64,000 nucleotides of DNA, taken from Cyanobacteriota bacterium. Its GTDB lineage: Bacteria; Acidobacteriota; Vicinamibacteria; Vicinamibacterales; UBA2999. Position 1 is the first letter of the stretch. Every line of letters begins with the position of its first letter. The stretch spans positions 22,940-86,939 of the forward strand of contig JAIEMQ010000023.1 of NCBI GenBank assembly GCA_019752015.1, given 5' to 3'. Positions 8,686 to 22,671 of this stretch are shown one piece after another. The translations under genes were made by a program, and so were the position numbers. The notes beneath the pieces were generated by a model. The model did not search any database. It saw only the letters and a list, made by a program, of their open reading frames with translations, and was not told the origin of the DNA.

Positions 8686-9649
8686 TGACTTTGCTGATGT
8701 CGCAGCCGGGACGCAGGATCGCGGCGGTCGGCGCGACGTTCCCCATGTAGCAACCGGGGATGAAATAGATCGGCGCCTTCGACGCCGGGGCGCTCGACGG
8801 ACTCGACGCGCCCGGGACCGGCACCGGCGTCGCCGGCGCCCGTTCCAATACGCCGCGATATACCGTCGTGCGATCCGCAACGATCGGCGTGTCGAAAACG
8901 AGCGTGCGATATCCGGGAGCGCGCAGCTCGATGCGGCGGGGGCCAGGACGCAGCTCGAACTCGTCGCCGAGATCATCCGGCGTGCCGACGAAGAGCCCAT
9001 CGACGAAAATCTGCAGCGTATCTCGCGGCTCGACTTCGAGCCGCAGCCATCCGACTGCCTCTCCGGCCGGCGGCGGCGCGGGTGCAACCGTCATCGGCGG
9101 CGCCGGCGCCGGGTAGGTCGTCGGCGGCATCACGCCATACGACAGCGTGGGGTTCGGAGCGAAATAACGATACGGCGGCAGCGCGTAAACGATCGGCGGC
9201 TGACTCCGGTGGTGCGACTGCGGGGTCCTGGCGAGGCGCCGCGCGTCGCGCTCCTGATCGAGTATCACGCGCGCCGGATTCTTCTGTTCCCAGACCGGCA
9301 CCTGCTTCTGCTCCCACGACGGAACCCGTTTCTGCTCCCACCAAGGCGTCTGTCGCTGTTCCCACCATGGCTGCGGCGCCGGCTGCGCGGGCGGCAGGCC
9401 CATCGGGGCCAGGCCGGATGAACGATCGCCCTGACCGCCGTTGCCGTGATCGTTCTGGCGGTCGCTCGCACGATCGTTTCGATGCTCGCTTTGCCCGTTC
9501 GTCGCATGCTGGTTTAAACGCGCCTCCGAACCAGTGGCCGAACGACTGCTCGAACTTGCGGTACTGCCGCGACCCGCGCGGATATTGGTCTGGGCGCCGA
9601 TGGTTGCAGGGAGCGCGAGCAGGACGGCAAGCAGACAGATGTATCGCAT
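8669..9649 (-). CDS. Secreted PEGA-domain protein with Trp-Glu-Gln repeats
   Basis: 326 residues. After a signal peptide comes a Ser/Asn/Arg-rich linker, then four short repeats (WWEQRQTP, WWEQKRVP, SWEQKQVP, VWEQKNP) around residues 93-125. A PEGA-like domain follows (GWLRLEVEPRDTLQIFVDGL, DEFELRPGPRRIELRAPGYR), then a Pro/Ser linker and a Cys-containing tail (YFIPGCYMGN, RPGCDISKV). PEGA domains are small surface beta-domains of poorly known binding function. Probably periplasmic or surface-exposed; the two late cysteines could form a disulphide. Confidence 0.75.
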   Translation of the reverse strand: MRYICLLAVLLALPATIGAQTNIRAGRGSTASSSSRSATGSEARLNQHATNGQSEHRNDRASDRQNDHGNGGQGDRSSGLAPMGLPPAQPAPQPWWEQRQTPWWEQKRVPSWEQKQVPVWEQKNPARVILDQERDARRLARTPQSHHRSQPPIVYALPPYRYFAPNPTLSYGVMPPTTYPAPAPPMTVAPAPPPAGEAVGWLRLEVEPRDTLQIFVDGLFVGTPDDLGDEFELRPGPRRIELRAPGYRTLVFDTPIVADRTTVYRGVLERAPATPVPVPGASSPSSAPASKAPIYFIPGCYMGNVAPTAAILRPGCDISKVITSGK

Positions 9650-9768
9650 AGCACTACCCGTGTCGTCAGGTTGGCACCGCTAAACGACACTTCTATTGTG
9701 CCTCATTTTTTGCGATCTGCGCCGTCCCCAAACATCCGTGCGACAGGGAGAAAATGGGGACAGGCACC

Positions 9769-10347
9769 ATGTCCCTGTCACTCTTCGGCGCGGATTTGCC
9801 GCCTGGGTTCTCCCACCGCGATGACTTCATCACTACGGCCGAGGAGGCGGATCTCGCGGCGCACATCGAGCGCGTCGAGTTCGCGACGTTCGAAATGCGC
9901 GGGGTCGTTGCCCGCCGGCGCGTCGCGTTCTTCGGCGCATCCTACGATCGCGCTCCGGCTGACGGGCCGTCGCCGCCGATTCCAGAATTCCTGTTCCCGA
10001 TCCGCGAGCGGCTCGCCGCGTTCGCCGGCGTCCATCCGCAAGACTTCGCCATGGCGCTGATCAACGAGTACCGGCCGGGCACGCCGATCGGCTGGCACCG
10101 CGACGCGCCGCAATACGACATCATCGCCGGCGTCTCGCTACTGTCGCCGTGCGTGATGCGGTTGCGGCCGTACGTATCGCCGTCGCAAGCCGCCGCGCAG
10201 CAGACGCCCCGCAAAACCACCCACGAAACCGAGCTCCTGCCGCGCTCCGCGTATGTGATCAAAGGAGAGGCCCGCAGCGGCTACGAGCACAGCATTCCCG
10301 CTGTTTCCGCCTTGCGCTACTCGATCACCCTCCGCACCCTGCGCTGA
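9769..10347 (+). CDS. alkB: AlkB-like 2-oxoglutarate/Fe(II) dioxygenase
   Basis: About 192 residues. INEYRPGTPIGWHRDAP holds the iron-binding HxD (WHRD); the distal His and 2-oxoglutarate Arg lie in HSIPAVSALRYSITLRTLR. The layout fits the AlkB/ALKBH2 class that repairs alkylated bases by oxidative demethylation. An upstream in-frame ATG at 9754 sits in a GGGGACAGG...ATGTCCC palindrome, so I prefer 9769. The region before YVIKGEARSGY carries a Gln/Thr-rich insertion. The gene is 47 bp upstream of the second PQQ dehydrogenase. Confidence 0.85.
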   Translation: MSLSLFGADLPPGFSHRDDFITTAEEADLAAHIERVEFATFEMRGVVARRRVAFFGASYDRAPADGPSPPIPEFLFPIRERLAAFAGVHPQDFAMALINEYRPGTPIGWHRDAPQYDIIAGVSLLSPCVMRLRPYVSPSQAAAQQTPRKTTHETELLPRSAYVIKGEARSGYEHSIPAVSALRYSITLRTLR

Positions 10348-10394
10348 CCGTTTGGGCGTAGAATGGCGCCCGCTCGTTTCTGAAGGGAGTTCCG

Positions 10395-12545
10395 ATGTCG
10401 AGGATCCTCGTCCGCATCGCTTCCGCCGGGGTCGCACTGGCCGTCGCCCTGATGTGGGCCGCGCCAGACCTCACCGGCCAATCCGGACAGCCCAGCACCG
10501 CCAAAGGCGAATGGCCGTACTACACCGGCGACGTCAAAGGCTCGCGCTATTCACCGCTCGATCAGATCAACGCGTCGAACTTCAGCAAGCTCGAAGTGGC
10601 GTGGCGATTCAAGACCGACAACTTCGGGCCGTTCCCGGAATTCAAGCTCGAAGGCACGCCGCTGATGGTCAACGGCGTGATCTACACCACCGCCGGCACG
10701 CGCCGCGCGGTGATCGCGCTCGATGCGAAGACCGGCGAGCAGATCTGGACGCACAGCCTGCGCGAAGGCAAGCGCGCCGCCGTGTCGCCGCGCCAGTTGT
10801 CGGGCCGCGGCGTCGGCTACTGGACCGACGGCAAGGGTGACGAGCGCATTCTGTACGTCACCACCGGCTATCGCCTCGTCGAGCTGAACGCGAAGACCGG
10901 CGCGATGATCGAATCGTTCGGCAACAAGGGCATCGTCGATCTGAAGGTCGGCGTCGTCAAAGGCCGGCTGCAGCAGATCGATCTCGAGACCGGTGAGATC
11001 GGCATTCACTCCACGCCGATCGTCGTGCGCGACATCGCGATTGTCGGATCGGCCATGCGCGAAGGCGCCACCGTCGAGACGCACGACAACACCAAGGGCC
11101 TGGTGCGCGCCTTCGACGTGCGCACCGGCAAGATGATCTGGCAGTTCGACACCATTCCGCGGCCCGGCCAGTTCGGCAACGATACGTGGATCAAGGAATC
11201 GTGGGCGACCAACGGCAACGTCGGCGTGTGGACGCAGATCACGGTCGACGAAGAGCTTGGCCTCGTGTATCTGCCGGTCGAGACGCCTTCGTCGGATTAC
11301 TACGGCGGCCATCGCCCCGGCAACAACCTGTTTGCCGAGAGCCTGGTGTGCGTCGATCTCAAGACCGGCCAGCGCAAGTGGCACTTCCAGTTCGTGCATC
11401 ACCCGATCTGGAATTTCGACATGTCGTCGGCGCCGCTCCTCGCCGACGTGACCGTCGACGGCACGCCGCGCAAGGTCGTCGCGGTGCCGAGCAAGCAGTC
11501 GTGGCTCTATGTGTTCGATCGCGTGACCGGCGAGCCGATCTGGCCGATCGAAGAGAAGCCGGTTCCCGCCGGCGACGTGCCCGGCGAATGGTACGCGCCG
11601 ACGCAGCCGCATCCGCCGGAAGCGCTCCGCTACGCGCGCAACCGTCTCGTGCCGGAAGACATCATCGATTTCACGCCGCAGCTCCGCGCCGAAGCGCTCG
11701 AGCGGTTGAAGGTGTTCAAGTGGGATCAGTCGGTGTTCGCGCCGCCGATTCTCGGAAAGATCGACGGCATCCAGGGCGCCATCGTCGCCGGCACCGCCAC
11801 CAACTGGCCCGGCGGCGGCTACGATCCCGAGCTGCACATCGCGTTCGCGCCAGCTGGTAACACACCAGGCCTGCGATCGATCGTCGCGCCGCCGAAGGAA
11901 TTTTCTGACATTACCTATGTGTCGGGTGTCGGCGGCCAGCCGTTCCGCGAAGTGCTCGGGCCCGGCGATTGCTGCGCGGCCGATTCACCGCGCACCGCCG
12001 AACGCGCCCGAGAGGCGAGAGCCACTCCGCCGGCCACCAATCCCGCGCCGGCCGGCGCGAATGCGCCGGCGCAGGTTGGACTGACCGTGCAGGGTTTACC
12101 GATCGTCAAGCCGCCGTACGGACTGCTCGCGGCGATCGATCTCGATCGCGGCCGCTTGTTGTGGCAGGCGCCGCACGGCGATACGCCGGACAACATCCGC
12201 AGTCACCCGATGCTGCGCGGCATGAACATTCCGAAGACCGGGCAGACCGGCACCGCCGGCGTGGGACTGCTCGTGACGAAGTCGCTCGTGATCATGGGCG
12301 ATCCGCAGATCACGACGATGCCGAACCGGCCGAGGGGCGCGATGCTGCGCGCGTATGACAAGAAGACGGGGCAGCAGGTGGGTGAAGTGTGGATGCCCGC
12401 GCAGCAAAGCGGCTCGCCGATGACATATTCGGTCAACGGCAAGCAGTACATCATCGTCGCCGTCAGCGGCGGCGCGTACTCGGGCGAGTACCTCGCGTTT
12501 TCGCTCCCCGAGGGCTCGTCGACGACCGCGAATCAGCGCGATTAA
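10395..12545 (+). CDS. PQQ-dependent dehydrogenase (quinoprotein, glucose-dehydrogenase-like)
   Basis: 716 residues with an N-terminal signal or membrane helix. It is an intact eight-bladed propeller: WPYYTGDVKGSRYSPLDQIN at the start, HHPIWNFDMSSAPLLAD near residues 335-350 (the Asp matches the catalytic base of E. coli Gcd), YVFDRVTGEPIWPIEEKPVP, and the final KQYIIVAVSGG. It would oxidise a sugar or alcohol in the periplasm with PQQ and pass electrons to the respiratory chain. No pqq synthesis genes are in the window. A purification of ATG 10395 as start is supported by GAAGGGAG just upstream. An Ala/Pro/Arg-rich stretch (about residues 530-560) interrupts the propeller. Confidence 0.88.
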   Translation: MSRILVRIASAGVALAVALMWAAPDLTGQSGQPSTAKGEWPYYTGDVKGSRYSPLDQINASNFSKLEVAWRFKTDNFGPFPEFKLEGTPLMVNGVIYTTAGTRRAVIALDAKTGEQIWTHSLREGKRAAVSPRQLSGRGVGYWTDGKGDERILYVTTGYRLVELNAKTGAMIESFGNKGIVDLKVGVVKGRLQQIDLETGEIGIHSTPIVVRDIAIVGSAMREGATVETHDNTKGLVRAFDVRTGKMIWQFDTIPRPGQFGNDTWIKESWATNGNVGVWTQITVDEELGLVYLPVETPSSDYYGGHRPGNNLFAESLVCVDLKTGQRKWHFQFVHHPIWNFDMSSAPLLADVTVDGTPRKVVAVPSKQSWLYVFDRVTGEPIWPIEEKPVPAGDVPGEWYAPTQPHPPEALRYARNRLVPEDIIDFTPQLRAEALERLKVFKWDQSVFAPPILGKIDGIQGAIVAGTATNWPGGGYDPELHIAFAPAGNTPGLRSIVAPPKEFSDITYVSGVGGQPFREVLGPGDCCAADSPRTAERAREARATPPATNPAPAGANAPAQVGLTVQGLPIVKPPYGLLAAIDLDRGRLLWQAPHGDTPDNIRSHPMLRGMNIPKTGQTGTAGVGLLVTKSLVIMGDPQITTMPNRPRGAMLRAYDKKTGQQVGEVWMPAQQSGSPMTYSVNGKQYIIVAVSGGAYSGEYLAFSLPEGSSTTANQRD

Positions 12546-12552
12546 ATGACGC

Positions 12553-12581
12553 TTTAAGGGCCTTCTTTATCTGGCTATAAT
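12553..12581 (+). promoter_or_regulatory. Promoter of the vapBC pair (near-leaderless)
   Basis: A perfect TATAAT at 12576-12581 with a weak TTTAAG 17 bp upstream. Only six bases separate the -10 box from the ATG at 12588, so the message would have almost no leader. The -10 box is embedded in a short inverted repeat (GGCTATAATAGCT), a plausible site for autorepression by the antitoxin. Confidence 0.5.
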
Positions 12582-12587
12582 AGCTAG

Positions 12588-12875
12588 ATGAAGAAGGTCA
12601 GTATTTCGGAGGCCAAGAACGGCCTGAGCGCGCTCATCGATCAGGTCAAGGCGGGCAAATCGATTGTCATTCTTGACCGCGGACGTCCGGTCGCCCGGCT
12701 CGAGCCGGTGGGGAATCACGCCGAGGCTCGCCTGGAGCAGCTGGTCCGGGAAGGCATTGTCCGTCCGCCGCTGAAACCGTTTCCACGCGGGTTGATTGCC
12801 TCGCCGCCCCCCGACAGATGTGGCAAAAAGACACTCCTCGACGCGTTGCTCGAAGAACGGCGCGAAGGCCGATGA
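12588..12875 (+). CDS. Phd/YefM-type antitoxin of a VapBC pair
   Basis: 95 residues: MKKVSISEAKNGLSALIDQVKAGKSIVILDRGRPVARLEPV is the classic Phd/YefM DNA-binding fold; the tail (KTLLDALLEERREG) would bind the toxin. Its stop overlaps the toxin ATG (ATGA). The antitoxin should neutralise the PIN RNase and repress the operon. Confidence 0.88.
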   Translation: MKKVSISEAKNGLSALIDQVKAGKSIVILDRGRPVARLEPVGNHAEARLEQLVREGIVRPPLKPFPRGLIASPPPDRCGKKTLLDALLEERREGR

Positions 12876-13300
12876 AGTTCTGGGACGCGTCTGCGATTGT
12901 CCCTCTGCTCGCAGGGCAGACTCAGACAGCGGCCATGCAGGAAATCATCGCCGGCGATTCAGCGATCACGGTATGGTGGGGAACCTTCATCGAGTGCGCG
13001 TCGGCCATATCGCGACTGTCGCGGGATGGTGATCTCGATGAAGCCGGCGTCACCGCGGCGTTCGCGCGGCTCGAGGCACTCTCCATGGCGTGGACCGAAG
13101 TAGAGACGGGCAGTTCGCTTCGAGCCACGGCCGTGCGCATGTTGCGCGTGCATCCGCTGCGGGCCGGGGATGCTTTGCAACTGGCGTCGGCGTTCGTGGC
13201 GGCTCGGGGAGAGACTGGCGCGCTCGACCTGGTGGCGCTGGACGATCGGCTGGCCGCCGCGGCCCGCAAGGAAGGCTTCCGCGTTTTAGGCCTCACCTAA
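12872..13300 (+). CDS. VapC-type PIN-domain ribonuclease toxin
   Basis: 142 residues, MKFWDASAIVPLL at the start. PIN acidic residues are seen in WDAS, in the Glu of FIECASAI, in AGDALQLASA and in LVALDDRLAAAA. The length is normal for VapC. It overlaps the antitoxin by 4 bp. The family cleaves specific RNAs, often tRNAs; the target here is unknown. Confidence 0.88.
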   Translation: MKFWDASAIVPLLAGQTQTAAMQEIIAGDSAITVWWGTFIECASAISRLSRDGDLDEAGVTAAFARLEALSMAWTEVETGSSLRATAVRMLRVHPLRAGDALQLASAFVAARGETGALDLVALDDRLAAAARKEGFRVLGLT

Positions 13301-13311
13301 GTTCATGATGG

Positions 13312-13334
13312 GTGGGGGAGGCTGTCTCCCCCAC
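13312..13334. terminator. Stem-loop between convergent genes
   Basis: GTGGGGGAG and CTCCCCCAC form a perfect 9-bp stem around a 5-base loop, between vapC (ends 13300) and the minus-strand gene ending at 13341. There is no U-tract on either side, so efficient intrinsic termination is uncertain. Confidence 0.45.
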
Positions 13335-13340
13335 GTCGAA

Positions 13341-13697
13341 TCACTTCTTCAATTCAATCGACTTCACCGCGATCTTGAACGACGGCGTCGTCTTCGAATC
13401 GACGGCCGGCTTTCCCTTCACGACTTGGACTTCGCCGACGGGCGTTGAATCCGACTTGAAGATCGCGACGTTGACCTTGCTGAACGGCTCGTCCACCACC
13501 GTCGCGCGGATTTGATACTCCGTCCCGTCCTTCAACTTGAGCACTCCCACGTTGCTGTCGCGGGCGACGACGTCCTGACTCTGCCCGTCAGGCGCGGTGA
13601 CCGTCATCGTGACGTACGGCGAATAAGTCTGTGAAAAAGAAGGAGTTATGGCCAGCATCGTGAAAATCACGGCGGCCGTTATCTGAACCAGTCGCAT
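13341..13697 (-). CDS. Small secreted hypothetical protein
   Basis: 118 residues from the ATG at 13697, preceded by GGAGGTG. A signal peptide (VIFTMLAITPSFSQ) is followed by a compact beta-rich domain: YVTMTVTAPDGQSQDVVA, VGVLKLKDGTEYQIRATV, VNVAIFKSDSTPVGEVQVVKGK and PSFKIAVKSIEL. I recognise no named family. The regularly spaced strands suggest a small beta-sandwich or lipocalin-like periplasmic protein. It is divergent from the hsp20 gene, sharing the intergenic region that holds the heat-shock promoter. Confidence 0.65.
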   Translation of the reverse strand: MRLVQITAAVIFTMLAITPSFSQTYSPYVTMTVTAPDGQSQDVVARDSNVGVLKLKDGTEYQIRATVVDEPFSKVNVAIFKSDSTPVGEVQVVKGKPAVDSKTTPSFKIAVKSIELKK

Positions 13698-13736
13698 CAC
13701 AACACCTCCAATATGATTTGAATACACTCAACATAC

Positions 13737-13766
13737 TTGACAAGTCAACCAGCACCTTTGTATATA
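13737..13766 (+). promoter_or_regulatory. Sigma70-type promoter of hsp20
   Basis: A consensus TTGACA at 13737-13742 and TATATA at 13761-13766, 18 bp apart. TTGACAAGTCAA is itself a perfect 12-bp palindrome covering the -35 box, a possible operator. Transcription would start near 13773, just before the hairpin described next. Confidence 0.65.
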
Positions 13767-13778
13767 AAAAAGCAGGTC

Positions 13779-13799
13779 CCTTTTTCAAAGGGAAGGAGG
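13779..13799 (+). promoter_or_regulatory. Candidate fourU-type RNA thermometer in the hsp20 leader
   Basis: CCUUUUUC (13779-13786) can pair with all eight bases of GAAGGAGG (13792-13799) around a 5-base loop, using two U-G pairs opposite the AGGA core. This hides the Shine-Dalgarno sequence of the hsp20 ATG at 13803. A competing 7-bp hairpin, TCCCTTT/AAAGGGA, leaves GGAGG free. Both are seen directly; temperature control is inference from known fourU thermometers upstream of small heat-shock genes. Confidence 0.5.
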
Positions 13800-13802
13800 T
13801 TA

Positions 13803-14261
13803 ATGCGTATGTTTGGTATGCCCCGTTGGACTTCTTTCGATGACGTTTTCAACCTGCACCGCGAAGTTGATCGGCTGTTCAATCAGGCGTGGAACGAAAT
13901 CCCGCTCCGCCCGACTGTGAACGCGTCGCCTTCGTTTCCCTTCACGGTTCGCTCGAGCGAAGAAGGCTGGCAGATCGCCGTGCCGATGGCCGGCATCGAT
14001 CCGAAGGACGTGCGTCTTGAAGCGGCCGGCAACCACCTGACGATTCGCGTCGAATCGCACAGCGGCGACAAGAGCGCGCCGGTGGCGCGCTTCGAGCAGA
14101 CGTTGACGGTGCCGCAGTTTGCGGATCTCGACAAGATGAGCGCCACGCACCGCCATGGGATGCTCACGCTGTCGCTGCCGATCAAGGACAGCGTCAAGCC
14201 GCGCCGGATTGAAATCCAGGCGTTCGACGAGCAGAAGCAGCTGACCGGTTCGGCCAGCTAA
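13803..14261 (+). CDS. Small heat-shock protein, Hsp20/alpha-crystallin family
   Basis: 152 residues from the ATG at 13803 after a strong GGAAGGAGGT. The N-terminal arm has FNLHREVDRLFNQAW; the alpha-crystallin domain (about residues 40-140) includes VPMAGIDPKDVRLEAAGNHLTIR and HRHGMLTLSLPI. The last strands end with KPRRIEIQ. An ATP-independent holdase chaperone in the cytoplasm. The 3' end overlaps convergent gltD by 4 bp. Confidence 0.92.
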   Translation: MRMFGMPRWTSFDDVFNLHREVDRLFNQAWNEIPLRPTVNASPSFPFTVRSSEEGWQIAVPMAGIDPKDVRLEAAGNHLTIRVESHSGDKSAPVARFEQTLTVPQFADLDKMSATHRHGMLTLSLPIKDSVKPRRIEIQAFDEQKQLTGSAS

Positions 14262-15591
14262 TTATTCGAGAGCCAGGCATCGATGGCCGCCGCGGTGCGG
14301 CGGCCATCATCTATTGCCCACACGATCAGCGACTGCCCGCGCTGCATGTCACCCGCGGCAAACACACCGGGCGCGCTTGTCATCCAATTCGCATCGCGCC
14401 ACACATTACCGCGCTCGGTCATGCGGATCTGAAGATCGGTCAGCAGTGGGCTCTTCGCGGCGCCGGTGAACCCCATCGCCAGCAGTACGAGATCGGCCTT
14501 CACCTCGAACGGCGTGTTGTCGGCAACGTTGTGACCATGCAGCGATCGAACGCGGCCGTCCACGCCGCGCAGCTCGGTCGTTGCGACGGCGTAAACGCGT
14601 TCGCCGCCTTCCTCGTGCGCGGACGAAGTGCGGAAGATGTGAGGCCACTGCGGCCAGGGATTATTTTCAGCGCGCTGCTGCGGCGGCATCGGCATCACCT
14701 CGAGCTGCGCGACTGAGGCGGCGCCCTGGCGATGGACGGTGCCGAGACAATCAGCCCCGGTATCGCCGCCGCCGATGATCACCACGTGCTTGCCTCTCGC
14801 GTCGATCCACGGCAGCTCATCGCCTTCGCAGTGCCGGTTCTGCTGCGTGAGGTAATCCATCGCGAAGTGCACGCCTTTGAGATCGCGGCCGGGCACGTTC
14901 AGATCGCGCGGCTGGCCGGCGCCGCCGGCGAGCAGCACCGCATCGAAATCGCGCCTCAGATCGGCTGCGGCGAAATCCTCGCCGACGTTAACACGCGTGC
15001 GGAAGACGACGCCCTCGGCCAAGAGCAGCTCGAGCCTCCGATTGAGGACGCGCTTCTCGAGCTTGAACTCAGGTATGCCGTAACGCAGCAAGCCGCCGAT
15101 CCGATCCGATTTCTCGAACACGGTGACGGTGTGCCCCGCGCGATTGAGTTGATCGGCCGCGGCGAGGCCGGCGGGCCCCGATCCGATCACGGCGACCTTC
15201 CGCCACGTGCGGTTGGCGGGCGGACGAGGAACGATCCAGCCCTGATCGAACGCGCGATCGACGATCGCGAGCTCGATCGACTTGATCGTCACCGGATCCT
15301 TGTTGATGCCGAGGACGCACGATCCTTCGCACGGCGCCGGACAAAGCAGGCCGGTGAACTCCGGGAAGTTGTTGGTCTGGTGCAGCCGCTCGATCGCCGC
15401 CTTCCAGTTGTCGCGGTAGACGAGATCGTTCCAGTCCGGAACCAGGTTGCCGAGCGGACACCCCTGGTGGCAGAAGGGAATGCCGCAGTCCATGCAGCGC
15501 GACGCCTGCCGCGTCAGCTCGTCGGCAGGGTACGCGTAATAGACGTGGCGATAGTCGCCCACGCGATCTTCAACAGGCCGCGATGGCAGCT

Positions 15592-20139
<4,548 letters not shown>

Positions 20140-20234
20140 AAGCGCAATCTAACTATTAAACTTGTGCAAAAAATAGATGGATTACGAAACGCTCTCTCTA
20201 TGAGAGTCGTGTCGAAAAGTGATGGATCGCCGAT

Positions 20235-22667
20235 CTACTCCGCGCGGAGCGCTGTGGTCAGCGAAACCCGCGTCGCCCGGCGTGCCGGCAGGAAGCTCGC
20301 CGCCAGGGCGATCAGCAGCAACGCCGCCGCCACGCCCGCAAACGTCAGCGGGTCATTCGGGCGCACGTCGTATAGCAGGCTCGCCATCAACCGCGTGAGC
20401 GCGTAGGCGCCGATCAGGCCCGCGACAACGCCGATACCCGCGAGCAACAGTCCCTGTCGCAAGACCATTCGAAGCACCTGCGATCGATCGGCGCCGATCG
20501 CCAGCCTGATGCCGATCTCCTGGGTCCGTTGCGATACGACGTAGGCGAGCACACCGTAGATCCCGACCGCCGCCAGCGCCAGCGCAATCGCTGCGAAGGC
20601 GCTCAGCAGAAATCCCGTGAGGCGAGGCGTGGCCAGCGCCGTCGCCACCACCTCGTTCATCGTCCGCATGTTCGAGACGGGCAGGCTCGCATCCATCTGG
20701 CGAACCTCGCCGCGAATGGCGGCGGCGACACTCAGCGGCTCACCAGCGGTGCGCGCCACGAGGAACACACTCCGAATCGGATCGCCGCCGTTCGCGATCA
20801 CTTCCCACTGCGGGTTGGGAACGAAAAACTTCTCGTCGACGACGCCGGTCACGCTGTCGTGCCGCTCGTCGGCCGCGACGCCCACGACCGTGACCCATGG
20901 ACGCGGCGCCGGCCCGACGCGTATTCGTCCGCCAATCGCTGCCGCCGGATCTGCCCAGTAGGTGCGCGCCATTGTCTCGTTGACGACGGCGACCAGCATG
21001 GTGGCGGCGGTGTCGGCCGGAGTGAAAAAGCGCCCGCGCACCAGCCGTGTCTGCATGGCGGCGAACGCGCCATGCGAGACCACCTGCAGATCGCCTTGCG
21101 CCTCCCGGCCCGGCGATTCCTCGAAGCCTTCAACGTCGATGGCGAAATCGGCGACGGTAGTGGCCAGCGGCAAGGCCCGCATGATGCCGGCGGCTTCGAC
21201 ACCTGGCAACGTGCTCACGCGCGACTGCAGCTCGTCGTAAAAGTTGATCACCGCCTGGTGCGTTGCGTACTTCGCTCCCGGAATCGTCACGCGCATCGTC
21301 ATCACGTGATCCGGGTTGAAACCGAGGTCGATATTGCCGATTGCGGTCAGCGTGCGGATCATCAGGCCGGCGCCGATCACCAGCACGACTGCCATTGCGA
21401 CCTCGAGACTGACGAGAGCGGCGCGAAGCCGTTGCCGATGATGGCCGATACTGGAATGCTGGCTGCCATCGCGCAGCGAATCCACGACGTCCACCGGCAG
21501 GGTTCGCAGCGCCGGCACCAATCCAAACAGCAGCGTCGTCACCACCGCGGTGATGAGCGTGAAGATGATCACCGTGGCGTCGAGACCGATCGGCGCGACT
21601 CGAGGCAGGCTCGTGGGATCAACGCTCGTCAGCACGCGCAGCGCCGCCGTCGCCAGCGCGAGACCCAGCGCCGCTCCGGTCAGAGCGAGGACCAGGCTTT
21701 CGGTGAAAAGCTGCCTCACCAGTCTGGAGGGTGCCGCCCCCAGCGCGGTTCTCACCGCCATCTCGCGCATGCGCGCGTCGCCGCGGACCAGCAGAAGGTT
21801 GGCGACGTTGACGCATGCGATCAGCAACAGAAAGCCGACCGCGCCCGTCAACAACCACATCGCCGGACGCAACCCGCCGCGAATCTCGTCGTCAAGGCTG
21901 ACAGCAAACGCCGTGAATTGCATCGCGGCGGGGTACTCGCCTTGCTCCGTCAGTCGAGTCGTGATCGCGCGCAGCTCGGCGGTCGCGGTGTCTGCTGTTT
22001 GACCCGGCGCCAGAACGGCTGCGCCGTACAGCGTATGCGCGTTGCGGTTCGCGCGCGCGAGTCGAAAGGGACGCCACAACTCTGTTGGTTCGGCGGCGTC
22101 GGCAGTGAAGTCGGTCGGCAGACGGAAGCCTTCCGGCATGACGCCGATCACTTCGACCGCAACGCCGTTGAGCATGATGCGCTGCCCGACGATGCGAGCA
22201 TCGCCATTGAATCGCGACGCCCACAGCGCGTGACTCAGGATGGCGACCGGCGCGCTCGTGGGCCGGTCGTCCTCTTCAATCAATCCGCGGCCGATGAGCG
22301 GGCGCGCGCCCAGCACGTCGAACAGGTTCGCGCTGATCAGACCGGCCGTCAGGCGCGCGGGTTCGCCGGATTCGGTGAGGTTGTAGGACGTGTTCGCCCA
22401 GTAGCCGACGCCGGTCAGCGTTTTCGCGAGCGCGCGGTAATCGAGCGCTTCCTGGCTCGAGATCCACGTCTTGCCGGTGTTGGCCCACTTGCTCCACAAC
22501 ATCACGCGTTTTTCGGGAGCCTCGTAGGGCAGCGGCGTCAGCAACACCGCCTTGACGACGCTGAAGATGGCCGAGGTGGCGCCGATGCCGAGCGACAGCG
22601 TCAGCAGCGCGGCGGCGGCGAATCCAGGATTCTTCCGCAGACCGCGCAGCGCGCCTTTGAGATCCAC
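20235..22667 (-). CDS. Orphan ABC permease of the MacB/FtsX type (acidobacterial duplicated orphan permease)
   Basis: 810 residues. It opens MDLKGALRGLRKNPGFAAAALLTLSLGIGATSAIFSVV, the usual start of these proteins. Two MacB periplasmic core plus FtsX membrane units follow one another: the first FtsX near residues 270-400 (LLIACVNVANLLLVRG), the second at the C-terminus (LALAAVGIYGVLAYVVSQRTQEIGIRLAIGA). No ATPase gene is adjacent, which is normal for the family. Function is unsettled; export of a small molecule or envelope mechanotransmission is assumed from MacB. It ends 95 bp downstream of the gltB start region. Confidence 0.88.
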   Translation of the reverse strand: MDLKGALRGLRKNPGFAAAALLTLSLGIGATSAIFSVVKAVLLTPLPYEAPEKRVMLWSKWANTGKTWISSQEALDYRALAKTLTGVGYWANTSYNLTESGEPARLTAGLISANLFDVLGARPLIGRGLIEEDDRPTSAPVAILSHALWASRFNGDARIVGQRIMLNGVAVEVIGVMPEGFRLPTDFTADAAEPTELWRPFRLARANRNAHTLYGAAVLAPGQTADTATAELRAITTRLTEQGEYPAAMQFTAFAVSLDDEIRGGLRPAMWLLTGAVGFLLLIACVNVANLLLVRGDARMREMAVRTALGAAPSRLVRQLFTESLVLALTGAALGLALATAALRVLTSVDPTSLPRVAPIGLDATVIIFTLITAVVTTLLFGLVPALRTLPVDVVDSLRDGSQHSSIGHHRQRLRAALVSLEVAMAVVLVIGAGLMIRTLTAIGNIDLGFNPDHVMTMRVTIPGAKYATHQAVINFYDELQSRVSTLPGVEAAGIMRALPLATTVADFAIDVEGFEESPGREAQGDLQVVSHGAFAAMQTRLVRGRFFTPADTAATMLVAVVNETMARTYWADPAAAIGGRIRVGPAPRPWVTVVGVAADERHDSVTGVVDEKFFVPNPQWEVIANGGDPIRSVFLVARTAGEPLSVAAAIRGEVRQMDASLPVSNMRTMNEVVATALATPRLTGFLLSAFAAIALALAAVGIYGVLAYVVSQRTQEIGIRLAIGADRSQVLRMVLRQGLLLAGIGVVAGLIGAYALTRLMASLLYDVRPNDPLTFAGVAAALLLIALAASFLPARRATRVSLTTALRAE

Positions 22668-22671
22668 CGCT

